Source of the DNA: Bradyrhizobium genosp. L
GTDB taxonomy: Bacteria; Pseudomonadota; Alphaproteobacteria; Rhizobiales; Xanthobacteraceae
DNA length: 64,000 bases
Assembly (NCBI RefSeq): GCF_015624485.1
Contig: NZ_CP061378.1
Coordinates: forward strand, 3,410,001 to 3,474,000
Direction of reading: 5' to 3'
In this document: positions 19,064-28,712 of the stretch, one piece after another
Position numbering within the stretch: position 1 is the first letter of the stretch
How the letters are laid out: each line of letters opens with the position of its first letter
Notes under the pieces: generated by a model
The model's database searches: none
What the model was told of the DNA's origin: nothing
The model's input: only the letters and a program-made list of their open reading frames with translations
Translations under genes and position numbers: made by a program

Positions 19064-20926
19064 CTAACTCGCGGCCTCGTCGACCTCGGCGCTGGCTTCC
19101 AGCCATTCTTCCTCGGCCCGCTGCAAAGCGCTTTCGGCGCCCGCGCGCGCCTTGGTGAGCTGCGCGGCCTGCTTGGGATCGCGCGTGAAAATATCGGGCA
19201 GCGCGAGCGCGGTGTCGATCTTGGCGATGATGCCGTTGATGCGCTCGATCTCGGACTCGGCTTGTGCGATCCGCTGCCTGGGCGAGGCGCGCCGCTCACC
19301 CTTGCCCCGCTCGGCTTTTGCGGTTTCCTTCGGGCGTTCGCGTGATGCCGGCCGGCTGTCGCTGGCCGACAGGATCATCCGCCGGTATTCGTCCAGATCG
19401 CCGTCATAGGCTGTCACGGTCTGGTTGGCGACGACCCACAACCGATCGGCACAGGACTCGATGAGATAGCGGTCGTGCGAGACCATCATGATGGCGCCTG
19501 GAAAGTCGTTGATCGCTTCCGCAAGCGCCGCGCGACTATCGATGTCGAGATGGTTGGTCGGCTCGTCCAGGATGATCATGTTGGGGCCGTAGAAGGTCGC
19601 GAGCCCGAGCAGCAATCGCGCCTTCTCGCCGCCGGACAGGCTCTTCACCAGTGTGTCGCCGGCCTTGCCGGAAAATCCGATCGCGCCGACACGGCCGCGC
19701 ACCTTGCTCTCGGGCGCTTCCGGCATCAGCTTGCGGATATGGTCATAGGGCGAGGCGTCGAGATTGAGTTCGTCGACCTGATGCTGGGCGAAATAGCCGA
19801 CCGACAGCTTGTCCGCGCGTGTGATCCTGCCGGCGAACGGCGCAAGCTTGCCCGCAATCAGCTTCACCAGCGTCGACTTGCCGTTGCCGTTGGCGCCGAG
19901 CAGCGCGATGCGATCATCGGTGTCGACGCGCAGCGTCACGCGATTGAGCACCGGCTTGCCGGGCTCGTAACCGACCGAGACGTCGTCGACCGCAATGATC
20001 GGCGGCGACAGCAGCTTTTCCGGCGCCGGGAAGCTGATCTCGCGGACGTCCTGGGTCACCAGTGCCGTGACCGGCTTCATCCGCTCCAGCATTTTTACGC
20101 GCGACTGCGCCTGACGGGCCTTCGAGGCTTTGGCCTTGAAGCGGTCGACGAAGGCCTGCAGTCGTTTGCGCTCATCGGCCTGCCGCTTGGCGTGCTTTGC
20201 ATCGAGCATTTCTCGCGCGGCGCGCTGCTCCTCGAACGAGGAATAGGTGCCCTTGTAGAGCGTCAGCTTGCCGCGATCGAGATGCAGGATCTGGTCGACC
20301 GAGGTGTCCAGGAGATCGCGGTCATGGCTGATCACGATCACCGTGCGCGGGTAGTTGGCGAGATGATTCTCCAGCCACAGTGTGCCTTCGAGGTCGAGAT
20401 AGTTGGTCGGCTCGTCCAGCAGCAGCAGGTCTGGCGCCGAGAACAGCGTCGCCGCCAGCGCGACGCGCATGCGCCAGCCGCCGGAAAATTCCGCGCAAGC
20501 GCGCGCCTGGTCCGCCGTCGAGAAGCCGAGACCGGAGAGAATCGCGGCCGCGCGCGCCGGCGCCGAATGGGCATCGATGTCGACCAGCCGGGTCTGGATC
20601 TCCGCGATCCGGTGCGGATCCTGCGCGGTGTCGGCTTCGCGCAACAGCGCGTCGCGTTCGAGATCGGCCTTCAGCACGACATTGATCAGGCTCTCCGGCC
20701 CGTCGGGGGCTTCCTGCGCCAGGCTGCCGATCGTCCAGCGCGGCGGCAGCGCAATGCTGCCGCCCTCGACCGCAAGGTCGCCGCGAATGGCGTGAAACAG
20801 CGTCGACTTGCCGACGCCGTTGCGGCCGACGAATCCGACCCGCGCGCCAGGCACGATTTGCACGGAACTGTGATCGATCAACAGCCGTCCGGCGATCCGG
20901 ACCGAGATGTCAGTGAGAGAAAGCAT
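19064..20926 (-). CDS. ABC-F family ATP-binding protein
   Basis: 620-residue soluble protein with two fused ABC ATPase domains and no membrane part. ABC-F proteins act on ribosomes. Walker A motifs are GRNGVGKST (about 34-42) and GANGNGKST (about 345). Signatures are SGGWRMR and SGGEKAR, and Walker B motifs are LLLDEPTNYLD and IILDEPTNHLD. The interdomain linker is charged and helical. The C-terminal 100 residues form a Lys/Arg-rich coiled-coil extension (AQAESEIERINGIIAKID), which favours the Uup/YheS type over EttA. The exact subclass would need a tree. Confidence 0.93.
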   Translation of the reverse strand: MLSLTDISVRIAGRLLIDHSSVQIVPGARVGFVGRNGVGKSTLFHAIRGDLAVEGGSIALPPRWTIGSLAQEAPDGPESLINVVLKADLERDALLREADTAQDPHRIAEIQTRLVDIDAHSAPARAAAILSGLGFSTADQARACAEFSGGWRMRVALAATLFSAPDLLLLDEPTNYLDLEGTLWLENHLANYPRTVIVISHDRDLLDTSVDQILHLDRGKLTLYKGTYSSFEEQRAAREMLDAKHAKRQADERKRLQAFVDRFKAKASKARQAQSRVKMLERMKPVTALVTQDVREISFPAPEKLLSPPIIAVDDVSVGYEPGKPVLNRVTLRVDTDDRIALLGANGNGKSTLVKLIAGKLAPFAGRITRADKLSVGYFAQHQVDELNLDASPYDHIRKLMPEAPESKVRGRVGAIGFSGKAGDTLVKSLSGGEKARLLLGLATFYGPNMIILDEPTNHLDIDSRAALAEAINDFPGAIMMVSHDRYLIESCADRLWVVANQTVTAYDGDLDEYRRMILSASDSRPASRERPKETAKAERGKGERRASPRQRIAQAESEIERINGIIAKIDTALALPDIFTRDPKQAAQLTKARAGAESALQRAEEEWLEASAEVDEAAS

Positions 20927-21010
20927 GCAGCGTTGTCACCGGACCCGCTGCCAAACGCAACCCGTCTATCTATAAAATCTCTTCGGGTGTCAGCCTGCAA
21001 AAACGCATTT

Positions 21011-21049
21011 GGGCTGATAATCAGCCCCACAACATCTAACGGTGATCGT
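21011..21049 (-). terminator. possible terminator after the 58-residue gene
   Basis: Perfect palindrome GGGCTGATAATCAGCCC at 21011-21027. Read leftward it is followed by AAATGCGTTTTTG. It lies 23 bp past the stop of the gene ending at 21050. The stem is short and the T-run is offset by a few bases, so this is a moderate candidate. Confidence 0.45.
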
Positions 21050-21226
21050 CTAACGTCGGTCGTTTTCCCGTCGATGCATCTCGTCGAGAAGCTGTTGCAG
21101 CCGGGACGATAGCGCGGGCTCCGGACGCATGCTTTGCTGAAGCCGTTCACCTACGGCATCGCAGATGTAACGGCAGGTCTTGTGATCAATCTGATTGGGG
21201 TCGTTATCGATCTGGCTCATTGTCAT
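21050..21226 (-). CDS. small hydrophilic protein, unknown
   Basis: 58-residue protein with a balanced charged composition (NQIDHKTCRYICDAVGERL, LSSRLQQLLDEMHRRENDR), one Cys pair and two likely helices. I place the start at the ATG at 21226 (MTMSQID). The in-frame upstream stretch (KITTREVELAKRLIERR) also looks coding and helical but has no ATG, GTG or TTG in a good context apart from a GTG at 21262, so the true start may be further upstream. No family recognised. Confidence 0.55.
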   Translation of the reverse strand: MTMSQIDNDPNQIDHKTCRYICDAVGERLQQSMRPEPALSSRLQQLLDEMHRRENDRR

Positions 21227-21380
21227 GGCACGTCTCTCGATAAGTCTCTTGGCGAGTTCCACCTCGCGTGTCGTGATCTTCGCCTTAACAAGTCGCGACC
21301 CCCAATTTGGTTTCGCCTTCGCCTCACTCTCGCCTTGAGGTCGTGAGCGCCTCAGGTGCCTTTGGTTCCTGTCCCGCACG

Positions 21381-21410
21381 AAAAAAAGCCCCGGCGCGAG
21401 GGCCGGGGCT
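21381..21410 (-). terminator. Rho-independent terminator
   Basis: Read leftward: stem AGCCCCGGC / GCCGGGGCT (arms 21402-21410 and 21387-21395) followed by a run of seven T (21381-21387 on the complement). It lies 26 bp past the stop of the gene ending at 21436. The stem and T-run are textbook. Confidence 0.88.
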
Positions 21411-21435
21411 GAGCAGTCAGGGGAGGTGAAGGCAA

Positions 21436-21702
21436 TCAGTAGCAGCGGTTGACCAGCCGCCAGCGCGGCCCCCAAGGGGTCGGGACGACGCGCCGCACGT
21501 AGCAGCCGCCGTAACCGCCGTAATAGGCCGGGCCAGCGTAGTAGGCGGGACCGCCGACGATGACGCGGGGTCCGCCCCAGCCGTGGTGCCAGCCTCCATG
21601 CCATCCGCCGTGCCAGCCACCCCAGGCCGACGCCGAGGTCGGGGCCAGGGCTGCGCCGATCGCAACAGCGGCAATCGCAGCAAGCGAGAGTTTGCGTAAC
21701 AT
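21436..21702 (-). CDS. secreted Gly/Trp/His-rich small protein
   Basis: 88-residue exported protein. The Sec signal peptide ends near SASA. The mature part begins with three short GGWHGGWH-type repeats, then Tyr/Gly-rich runs (GPAYYAGPAYYGGYGGCY), and ends in an Arg/Trp/Cys motif (WGPRWRLVNRCY) with two Cys in all. A strong GAGGAGA site precedes the ATG, and a clear terminator follows, so it is a monocistronic, probably well-expressed gene. Such small surface proteins are common in rhizobia; the function is unknown. The His-rich repeats could bind metal, which is a guess. Confidence 0.82.
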   Translation of the reverse strand: MLRKLSLAAIAAVAIGAALAPTSASAWGGWHGGWHGGWHHGWGGPRVIVGGPAYYAGPAYYGGYGGCYVRRVVPTPWGPRWRLVNRCY

Positions 21703-21986
21703 GATCGTCTCCTCGAGGTTTGGGCGCTAGTGAAGCCGCCCGCGGTGACATCTCGAGACGTCTGCGAGGCTTGCGTAGGGGCCAGCGAGGCGTCTGATCG
21801 ATGCAGAGCCTATCGGGCCGGAGCTGAACGGCAGCGGCACGGCGCTGACAGAATGGGTTCAGCTAAGTGAAATCGTCGTAACCTGTCGTCACTCGGCCGC
21901 TCGCCGGGACGGCCGATCGCGGCCTGTCGGGCGGTTCTTGCCGCAAAAATCCATCGAAACTAAAGGCCAACGCGGCACCGGGTCGC
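21703..21986. other. intergenic region upstream of ndk
   Basis: Part of a 352 bp gap between the leftward 88-residue gene and ndk. It must hold the promoter of the leftward gene; the ndk promoter is listed separately. I see no convincing gene, repeat or RNA structure here. Confidence 0.5.
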
Positions 21987-22015
21987 TTGCCGTCATCCCA
22001 TCGCGCCGATATAAG
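21987..22015 (+). promoter_or_regulatory. likely ndk promoter
   Basis: TTGCCG (21987-21992), a 17-base spacer, then TATAAG (22010-22015), about 40 bp before the ndk ATG. This is a good housekeeping-sigma match. It is predicted from sequence only. Confidence 0.6.
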
Positions 22016-22054
22016 CCCCGGCAACTCCCAACCAGCCTTTGCAAGGACGAAATC

Positions 22055-22477
22055 ATGGCGATTGAACGCACCTTCTCGATCATCAAGCCCGACGCCACCG
22101 CGCGCAACCTGACCGGTGCGGTCAACGCCGTGATCGAGAAGGCCGGCCTGCGGATCGTGGCGCAGAAGCGCATCCGCATGACCCGCGACCAGGCCGAAAC
22201 CTTCTACGCCGTCCACAAGGCGCGCCCGTTCTTCGGCGAGCTGGTCGACTTCATGACCTCGGGCCCGGTGGTGGTTCAGGTCCTGGAAGGCGAGGGTGCC
22301 ATCAGCAAATATCGCGATGCGATGGGCGCGACCGATCCCTCGAAGGCGGCCGAAGGCACCATCCGCAAGCTCTATGCGAAGTCGATCGGCGAGAACTCGG
22401 CGCACGGTTCGGACGCGGCGGAGACCGCTGCAATCGAGATCGCGCAGTTCTTCTCCGGCAACGAGATCGTCGGCTAA
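22055..22477 (+). CDS. ndk: nucleoside diphosphate kinase
   Basis: 140-residue enzyme that moves the gamma phosphate of ATP onto nucleoside diphosphates through a phosphohistidine. The active His is His117 in GENSAHGSD. The N-terminus [15 protein letters not shown] is typical. The ATG at 22055 follows AAGGA by 8 bases. A longer in-frame extension upstream has no family similarity. It is probably transcribed alone from the promoter just upstream. Confidence 0.97.
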   Translation: MAIERTFSIIKPDATARNLTGAVNAVIEKAGLRIVAQKRIRMTRDQAETFYAVHKARPFFGELVDFMTSGPVVVQVLEGEGAISKYRDAMGATDPSKAAEGTIRKLYAKSIGENSAHGSDAAETAAIEIAQFFSGNEIVG

Positions 22478-22606
22478 GACGACCGATCCGGAACGACAGG
22501 GGCGGCGGTCCCAGGGGATTTATCCATGGGGACCGTGCCTATATGAACCAGGGGAGCGGCGAATGAACGCCGCCAGGGGCGGCCGCGAGGCCGAATAGGG
22601 CGCGCT
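22478..22606 (+). promoter_or_regulatory. structured leader before the TerC-family gene
   Basis: 129 bp between ndk and the TerC-family gene. It holds a hairpin at about 22506-22533 (GGTCCC ... GGGGACC) and a second GC-rich stem at about 22558-22580 (GGCG ... CGCC). It could be the end of the ndk transcript or the leader of the next gene. I looked for the yybP-ykoY manganese riboswitch often found before such genes and did not find its conserved loops. Confidence 0.35.
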
Positions 22607-23446
22607 GTGGATTGGCTGTGGCAGATCTTTGATCCCGCGAACATCGGCGCGTTCTTCACCGAATTCAAGAACGAGATGGCGACGCCGACCTTCTGGGTCG
22701 CCGTCGGCAAGATCATCTGGATCAACGTCCTGCTCTCCGGCGACAATGCGCTGGTGATCGCGCTCGCCTGCCGCGGGCTCGCGCCGCGGCAGCGGCTGTG
22801 GGGCATGATCCTCGGCGCCGCCGCCGCGGTGCTGCTGCGGGTCATCTTCACCGGCATCGTCGCCAGCCTGATGGAGCTGCCTTACCTCAAGCTCGTCGGC
22901 GGACTGGCGTTGATCGTGATCGCCGCCAAGCTCCTGGTACCGGAGCAGGAGGACGAAGACAGCGTGCACGCGGCCTCGCATCTGTGGGCGGCGGTGCAGA
23001 TCGTCGTCGTCGCCGACATCGTGATGAGCCTCGACAACGTCATTGCGGTCGCGGCCGCCGCCAATGGCAGCGTGCCGCTTTTGGTGCTCGGCCTTGCGAT
23101 CAGTGTTCCCTTGATCGTGGCAGGCGCAGCGCTGATCATGACGCTGCTCAACAAGCTGCCGATCCTGGTATGGGCCGGTGCCGCGCTGCTGGGCTGGATC
23201 GCGGGCGACGTCATCGCAACCGATCCGGCGGTGCATCCCAGGCTGGATGCGCTGTTTGCCGGACCGCTCGGCGCCAGGTTCGATTCCTGGCTGGCCTCGG
23301 TCAAGCTCGCGCCGCAGTTCGGTCATGGCGGCAGCGGCGGCGAGATCCTGCTCGGCGTGTTCGGCATCATCGTGGTGCTGATCGTCGGATCGATCTGGCG
23401 CCGCCACGCGCTGCGCAAGGCGAAGCAAGCCGCCAAGGCGGCGTGA
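22607..23446 (+). CDS. TerC/YjbE family integral membrane protein
   Basis: 279-residue protein with about seven membrane segments. The paired acidic motifs of the family are visible in LLSGDNALVIALA (about 43-55) and VMSLDNVIAVAAAANG (about 138-153). TerC-family proteins are linked to metal export, manganese in several bacteria, and to tellurite resistance. A hydrophilic Gly-rich loop (about 240) precedes the last helix and a basic tail. The start is GTG with an imperfect site (TAGGG). It converges on ppx with 7 bp between stops. Confidence 0.88.
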   Translation: MDWLWQIFDPANIGAFFTEFKNEMATPTFWVAVGKIIWINVLLSGDNALVIALACRGLAPRQRLWGMILGAAAAVLLRVIFTGIVASLMELPYLKLVGGLALIVIAAKLLVPEQEDEDSVHAASHLWAAVQIVVVADIVMSLDNVIAVAAAANGSVPLLVLGLAISVPLIVAGAALIMTLLNKLPILVWAGAALLGWIAGDVIATDPAVHPRLDALFAGPLGARFDSWLASVKLAPQFGHGGSGGEILLGVFGIIVVLIVGSIWRRHALRKAKQAAKAA

Positions 23447-23453
23447 TCCGAAT

Positions 23454-24962
23454 TTACCGGCGCACGATCGAGCCGGCGCGGCCGAGCAGGCGCGCCAATT
23501 GCTTGAAGCGGCTGCCGACGCGGTCGGCGACCAGATCGACCATGCGATGCTCGAACACCAGCATCAGCTTGCGGCCCTCGGTGCGGAAATGCGTCGCCGG
23601 CAGCACGCCGGTGCGCGCCGCGGTGATCAGATGCGCGACGCGGAATGCGGCTCCGAGCACGCGGGCGCGCTCGTCCATCGCCGGCGTCACCAATTGGCGG
23701 ATCTGCGGCGGCGGCTCGTTCTCTTCGCTCAAGCCGGCATAACGGTAGAACACCGACAGCGCGACGAAGGCGCGGCCCTGATGCGTGATCGAGCCGAAAT
23801 TGCCGTTCATGATCAGGCTCAGGGTTTCCTCGCCGCGATGGTCGGGATGCACCCGCCAGCCGATGTCGGAGAGCAGGCAGGCGACGTGGCGCAGCCTGCG
23901 GTCCTCCTCGGTCTCGCGCAACCTCACCACCCGCACCAGGCGGTCGGTCCACGCGGTCAGCTCCTGGGCGTGACGGGCCGAGCGCGACAGGAGCTCGTTG
24001 AGATTCTGCGCGGCACAGACCAGGCCGTCCTTGGCGCGCTCGGCCGGCGGCAGCATCTCGTACAGCAGGCCCTCGCGCACGCCGAAGGTCGAGAACACGA
24101 TGGTCTTCGGCTGGGCGACACGGATGATGTATTCAAGCACCAGCGCGGCGTAGGCCAGCAGCGGCCGCCGCGCATCGGCGACCGCCTCGATGTTGGCCAG
24201 CGTGTTGGTCGCCGCCAGGCGCCGCAGCCGCAGCGCGAAGTCGAGCGCGTCGGCCGCCGGGATCGAATAGCCGTGCATCACCTTGAGCGGATAGCCGCTC
24301 TGGATGATGTGGATGCGCGCCAGCGCGCGCCAGGTGCCGCCGACCGCATAGAAGGTGCGGCCGCGACCGGTCTTGAGCTGGGGAACGCCGACGAGTTCGT
24401 TCTTGACGATACGTTCGGCGCGCTTGAGCGACTTGTGCGCGAGGTCCTGCAGCGCGAGGCTGCCGAGCGGCAAGGTCACGCCGCTGCGCACGCGGTTGCC
24501 TCTGACGTCGATCAATTCGAGCGAGCCGCCGCCGAGATCGCCGACGATGCCGTTCGGATTGTGCACGCCGGAGACGACGCCGAGCGCGGACAGCTTTGCT
24601 TCACGCGGCCCGGACAGGATTTCGATCTTGGCGCCGCAGATGCGCTCCGCCTTGGCGATGAAGTCCGGGCCGTTCTTGGCGTCGCGGCAGGCCGCGGTCG
24701 CGATCGCGTAGACGCGGCCGACCTGCTGGATCCGGCACAGCGCACGGAAACGGCGCAGCGCGGTGAGCGCCTTGTTGACGGCGTCGGTCGCGAGCAGGCC
24801 GGTGCTCTGCACCTCGCGGCCGAGCCCGCACAGCGCCTTCTCGTTGAAGATGGTGATCAGGCTGCGCGCCATCGCCTCGTAGACGACGAGACGAACCGAG
24901 TTCGAGCCGATGTCGATGACAGCGACGCTGGAAGCGCGCTTCCGCGGTCGCTTCACGGGCAA
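23454..24962 (-). CDS. ppx: exopolyphosphatase/guanosine pentaphosphatase family protein
   Basis: 502-residue Ppx/GppA family hydrolase that releases phosphate from the ends of polyphosphate or converts pppGpp. The N-terminal ASKHA fold shows the phosphate-1 motif VIDIGSNSVRLVVYE (about 14-28) and the phosphate-2 motif GDLGGGSLEL (about 141). The C-terminal part is an HD-like helical domain with GWRVHPDHRGEE. Its start is 6 bp after the ppk stop, so it is co-expressed with the polyphosphate kinase, giving synthesis and breakdown in one operon. Confidence 0.93.
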   Translation of the reverse strand: MPVKRPRKRASSVAVIDIGSNSVRLVVYEAMARSLITIFNEKALCGLGREVQSTGLLATDAVNKALTALRRFRALCRIQQVGRVYAIATAACRDAKNGPDFIAKAERICGAKIEILSGPREAKLSALGVVSGVHNPNGIVGDLGGGSLELIDVRGNRVRSGVTLPLGSLALQDLAHKSLKRAERIVKNELVGVPQLKTGRGRTFYAVGGTWRALARIHIIQSGYPLKVMHGYSIPAADALDFALRLRRLAATNTLANIEAVADARRPLLAYAALVLEYIIRVAQPKTIVFSTFGVREGLLYEMLPPAERAKDGLVCAAQNLNELLSRSARHAQELTAWTDRLVRVVRLRETEEDRRLRHVACLLSDIGWRVHPDHRGEETLSLIMNGNFGSITHQGRAFVALSVFYRYAGLSEENEPPPQIRQLVTPAMDERARVLGAAFRVAHLITAARTGVLPATHFRTEGRKLMLVFEHRMVDLVADRVGSRFKQLARLLGRAGSIVRR

Positions 24963-24968
24963 GCCCCC

Positions 24969-27179
24969 TTAAGACGACGGCTGCTGTTGCTGCCGTTCGT
25001 TGCGACGCGTGAGCCGGCGTGGCGAAGATTCCTTGAGCGACTTACCACGACCGGAGAGACTCGGATTTGTCATAAAATAGTCATGCAGGTTGAAAGGCTC
25101 TTCGCCTTTCGCGGCCTTCATACGCGTTGACGATCCATCCGGCAACAATTGCCAGCTCTGCTCATTGTCCTTCAGGTTCGCGACCATGATCTGTTCGAGA
25201 ACCTGCTGATGCACCGTGGGATTTTGCAGCGGACAAAGCACTTCAACGCGGCGGTCGAGGTTCCGCGGCATCATGTCGGCCGACGAGATATACACAGCAG
25301 CTTTGGTGCTCGGCAGGCCCTGGCCCATGCCGAAGCAGTAGATTCGGCCGTGTTCCAGGAATCGGCCGATCACCGATTTGACGCGGATGTTCTCCGACAA
25401 TCCGGGCAGTCCGGGCCGCAGGCAGCAGATGCCGCGCACCACGAGCTCGACCGAGACGCCGGCCTGCGAGGCCTCGTACAGCGCGTCGATGATGTCGGGA
25501 TCGACCAGCGCATTCATCTTCATCCAGACCGTGCCGGGCCGGCCGTGTTTGACGTGGGCGATCTCGCCATGGATGTGCTCGATGATGCGCTTGCGCAGCG
25601 TCAGCGGCGACACCGCCATCTTCTCGATGTCGCTCGGCTCGGCATATCCGGTGATGTAATTGAAGACCCGCGCGGCATCGCGGCCGATGGTCGGGTCCGA
25701 GGTGAAGTAGGAGACGTCGGTGTAGATGCGCGCGGTGACCGGGTGATAGTTGCCGGTGCCCGTGTGCACATAGGTGGTGAGATTGCCGCCCTCGCGGCGC
25801 ACCACCATCGATAGCTTGGCATGGGTCTTCAATTCGATGAAGCCGTAGACCACCTGCACGCCGGCGCGTTCGAGGTCGCGCGCCCAGCGGATATTGGCTT
25901 CCTCGTCGAAGCGCGCCTTCAACTCGATCAGCGCGGTCACCGACTTGCCGGCTTCGGCGGCATCCGCCAGCGCGCGCACGATCGGGGAGTTGTTCGAGGT
26001 GCGATAGAGCGTCTGCTTGATCGCGACGACATCGGGATCGCGCGCCGCCTGTTGCAGGAACTGGACGACGACGTCGAAGGATTCATAGGGGTGGTGGACC
26101 ACGAGGTCTTTTTGCCGGATGGCAGCGAAAATGTCGCCGCCGTGGTCGCGCACCCGCTCGGGATGGCGCGGCACATAGGACGGAAATTCAAGGTCGGGAC
26201 GATCGAGACGGGTCAACTGCGACAGTTCGTTCATCGCGAGCACGCCGTCGACCAGAAAGATTTCGTCGTCAGCCGCCGACAGCGCGTGCTGCACGAAGCT
26301 CCGCAGCTCTTCCGGCATCTTGGCCTCGATCTCGAGCCGGATCACCGATCCGCGGCGGCGGCGCTTCAGCGCGGTCTCGAACAGGCGGACGAGGTCTTCG
26401 GCCTCTTCCTCGATTTCGAGTTCGGAGTCGCGGATGATCCGGAACGCGCCCTGGCCCTTGACGGTGTAGCCCGGGAACAGGCGCCCGATGAACAGGCCGG
26501 TGGCCTGCTCCAGCGTGATCAGGCGAGCCGGCGCGCCTTCCTTCGACGAGGGGATGCGGATGAAGCGGTCGATCTTGCTTGGCATGCGGATCAGCGCGTT
26601 CATCGGCCTGCCGTCGGAGACCCGCGCCAATTGCAGTGCGACCGTGAAGCCGAGATTCGGGATGAACGGGAAGGGGTGTGCCGGGTCGATCGCGAGCGGC
26701 GTCAGCAGCGGGAAGATGCTGTGGAGGAAGTGATCCTCGATCCAGGCGCGCTCCGATTTGGTCACGTCACGCCCGTCGACGAGCTGGATGCCGACGGCGG
26801 ACAGGATCGTGCGCAAATCGCTCCAGATCGCCTGCTGGTCGGAGGCGAGCTGCGACACCGTCTTGTTGATCATGACGAGCTGTTCGGCCGGCAGCAGGCC
26901 GTCGGGGCTGCGCTCCAATATGCCTTCGCGGACCTGCGCCTTGATGCCGGCGACGCGGACCATGAAGAATTCGTCGAGATTGTTGGCCGAGATCGACAGG
27001 AAGCGGACCCGCTCCAGCACGGGATGGCCCTGGTTGACCGATTCCTCGAGCACCCGGCGATTGAAATGCAGCCAGGACAGCTCGCGATTGATGAATCGCT
27101 CGGGGCTGCTCGCGATCGCGGGGATGGCGGCAACTTCCGCCTCTTTCTCTGTCATATCAGTAGCTTGTGCCGAGTCCAT
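24969..27179 (-). CDS. ppk: polyphosphate kinase 1
   Basis: 736-residue PPK1, which makes polyphosphate from ATP. The N-terminal domain starts with [17 protein letters not shown]; the two phospholipase-D-like C domains include ETHAKL-type [12 protein letters not shown] and [11 protein letters not shown], where the phosphorylated His resides. I start it at the ATG at 27179 (MDSAQAT); an upstream TTG at 27194 and a downstream ATG at 27155 are alternatives. It lies 131 bp after hdaA and 6 bp before ppx. The hdaA-ppk-ppx order is shared by many rhizobia. Confidence 0.95.
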   Translation of the reverse strand: MDSAQATDMTEKEAEVAAIPAIASSPERFINRELSWLHFNRRVLEESVNQGHPVLERVRFLSISANNLDEFFMVRVAGIKAQVREGILERSPDGLLPAEQLVMINKTVSQLASDQQAIWSDLRTILSAVGIQLVDGRDVTKSERAWIEDHFLHSIFPLLTPLAIDPAHPFPFIPNLGFTVALQLARVSDGRPMNALIRMPSKIDRFIRIPSSKEGAPARLITLEQATGLFIGRLFPGYTVKGQGAFRIIRDSELEIEEEAEDLVRLFETALKRRRRGSVIRLEIEAKMPEELRSFVQHALSAADDEIFLVDGVLAMNELSQLTRLDRPDLEFPSYVPRHPERVRDHGGDIFAAIRQKDLVVHHPYESFDVVVQFLQQAARDPDVVAIKQTLYRTSNNSPIVRALADAAEAGKSVTALIELKARFDEEANIRWARDLERAGVQVVYGFIELKTHAKLSMVVRREGGNLTTYVHTGTGNYHPVTARIYTDVSYFTSDPTIGRDAARVFNYITGYAEPSDIEKMAVSPLTLRKRIIEHIHGEIAHVKHGRPGTVWMKMNALVDPDIIDALYEASQAGVSVELVVRGICCLRPGLPGLSENIRVKSVIGRFLEHGRIYCFGMGQGLPSTKAAVYISSADMMPRNLDRRVEVLCPLQNPTVHQQVLEQIMVANLKDNEQSWQLLPDGSSTRMKAAKGEEPFNLHDYFMTNPSLSGRGKSLKESSPRRLTRRNERQQQQPSS

Positions 27180-27310
27180 CAAGTTCCGGTCCAATTCGAG
27201 GCAGGCGGCCGGGGCGGTCTAGCCGAGGGCCGCGCAAACCATGTGATATTGCGATGACGTTTCGATGACATTGATGTAGCGGAAGCTTCCGCCGTCAAGC
27301 CGGGGTCTCT

Positions 27311-27988
27311 TCAAGCATTGCGCCAAAGCTCCGCGGCGAGCGCCCGCGTGACTGGCCGGCCGAGCCGCAGGGCTTCGGTGTCGAGCATTTCGACTGCCCG
27401 GCGGACCGCGACATAGGAGCGCTCGATCCGGTTGGTCAGGTAGCTCACGATCTGCTCGTCCACGTTCATCTGGCGGTCGGCGCAGAACTTCACGATCAGG
27501 CCGCGGAACAGCTGGTCGTCGGGCGGCAGCAGCGCCACCGTCGGCACTGCGCGCAGCCGCGAGCGGAGGTCGCGCAACTCGATCTCGAAGGCCGAGGGCG
27601 GAATGCGCGCCGTGATCAGCACGAAGGCGTCGTCCTGGCGCGCCAGATTCAACAGGTGAAACATCGCCCGTTCGTCGAAGCCCGACGGCTTCAGGTCCTC
27701 GACGACAAGCGCACCGGTCGCGAGCGCGGCGGGCACGGTGTCGGATGTCAGCGCATGCGCCGAGGTCGAGCGCGCGCCGGCCTGCTCGGCCCAGATCGCG
27801 GCGAGGTGGCTCTTGCCGGAGCCCTCCGGCCCCGTCAGCAGCATGATGCGGTTCGGCCAGTCCGGCCAGCCGTCGATCAGCGCCAGCGCGGCCTCGTTGG
27901 CCGGCCCCTCCAGGAAGTCGTCACGGGTCAATCGCTCCTCGTGTGGCAACGCGAGGGCCAATTGACGAGGTTGAACGCTTCCAGACAA
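27311..27988 (-). CDS. hdaA: DnaA-related regulatory inactivation protein HdaA
   Basis: 225-residue DnaA-like AAA+ protein without DnaA's DNA-binding domain. In Caulobacter, HdaA works with the sliding clamp to switch off DnaA-ATP. The N-terminal QLALALP fits the clamp-binding peptide (QL-LPL type). Walker A is GPEGSGKSH, and the sensor region LLITAR-like is seen as VLITARIPPS. I use the TTG at 27988 because GGAG lies 8 bases before it. A GTG at 28045 would overlap the upstream gene by 37 bp and add residues unlike the family. Confidence 0.88.
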   Translation of the reverse strand: MSGSVQPRQLALALPHEERLTRDDFLEGPANEAALALIDGWPDWPNRIMLLTGPEGSGKSHLAAIWAEQAGARSTSAHALTSDTVPAALATGALVVEDLKPSGFDERAMFHLLNLARQDDAFVLITARIPPSAFEIELRDLRSRLRAVPTVALLPPDDQLFRGLIVKFCADRQMNVDEQIVSYLTNRIERSYVAVRRAVEMLDTEALRLGRPVTRALAAELWRNA

Positions 27989-28008
27989 ACGCAAATCTCC
28001 GAACCAGC

Positions 28009-28551
28009 CTACCTGGCGTCGATCGTGCTCATATGCCGTACCCACTCCACGAGATAGAGCGATACCGACACCAAAGTGAAGATCGTGACGAAGCCGATCA
28101 GGATCAGGTCATAGGGACGCGGCTCGAAGCCGAAACCGAGCGAGGCCAGCACCAGGGCCGCGAATGCGACCTGCGCCACCGTATTCAGCTTCGACACCAT
28201 CAGCGGCTTCATCTCGACCGGCTTGTCGAACAACCATGACACAATCACGGCGGCCACGATCATGATATCGCGCGACACCACCAGGATCACCAGCCAGCGC
28301 GGCACTGCACCCCATATCCCCAGCGCGATATAGATCGACACCAGCAACGCCTTGTCGGCGAGCGGGTCGAGCAGGGCGCCGAGTTCGCTCGTCATGTTGA
28401 AGCGCTTGGCGAGGAAGCCGTCGACCGCATCCGAGACGCCGGCGATCACGAAGATCGCGAATGCGATCTCCATCTGGCTGGACACGATTGCCCAGACGAT
28501 CACCGGCACCAGGATGATGCGTGCCAGCGTAATGATGTTCGGAATACTCAA
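28009..28551 (-). CDS. CDP-alcohol phosphatidyltransferase family protein
   Basis: 180-residue membrane enzyme. The complete CDP-alcohol phosphotransferase signature runs from Asp41 (DAVDGFLAKR) through Gly58 to Asp62 and Asp66 (LDPLADK), with the Asp-Gly, Ala and three downstream acidic positions intact. It most resembles PgsA-type or bacterial cardiolipin-synthase-type enzymes, so it acts in phosphatidylglycerol or cardiolipin synthesis. About five membrane segments are visible. It lies 20 bp upstream of hdaA and is divergent from purM. Confidence 0.88.
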   Translation of the reverse strand: MSIPNIITLARIILVPVIVWAIVSSQMEIAFAIFVIAGVSDAVDGFLAKRFNMTSELGALLDPLADKALLVSIYIALGIWGAVPRWLVILVVSRDIMIVAAVIVSWLFDKPVEMKPLMVSKLNTVAQVAFAALVLASLGFGFEPRPYDLILIGFVTIFTLVSVSLYLVEWVRHMSTIDAR

Positions 28552-28712
28552 CTTCGGTCGCTTCCCGGGCTAGAAGCCTGATTCTACTCGATATCCGGCT
28601 CTTTTCAGCATCGGCCGGCGGTTATCTACATAGTATCGCGGCGGATCGGCCGCGAGCCATTGCGTGGGGGCGGAATTCCTCGTAACCAGCCCCTGATCAT
28701 CTGGAATTTGGC

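Noticed and set aside
22478..22606. yybP-ykoY manganese riboswitch
   Set aside because: The expected conserved loop sequences are absent by eye, although stems are present.
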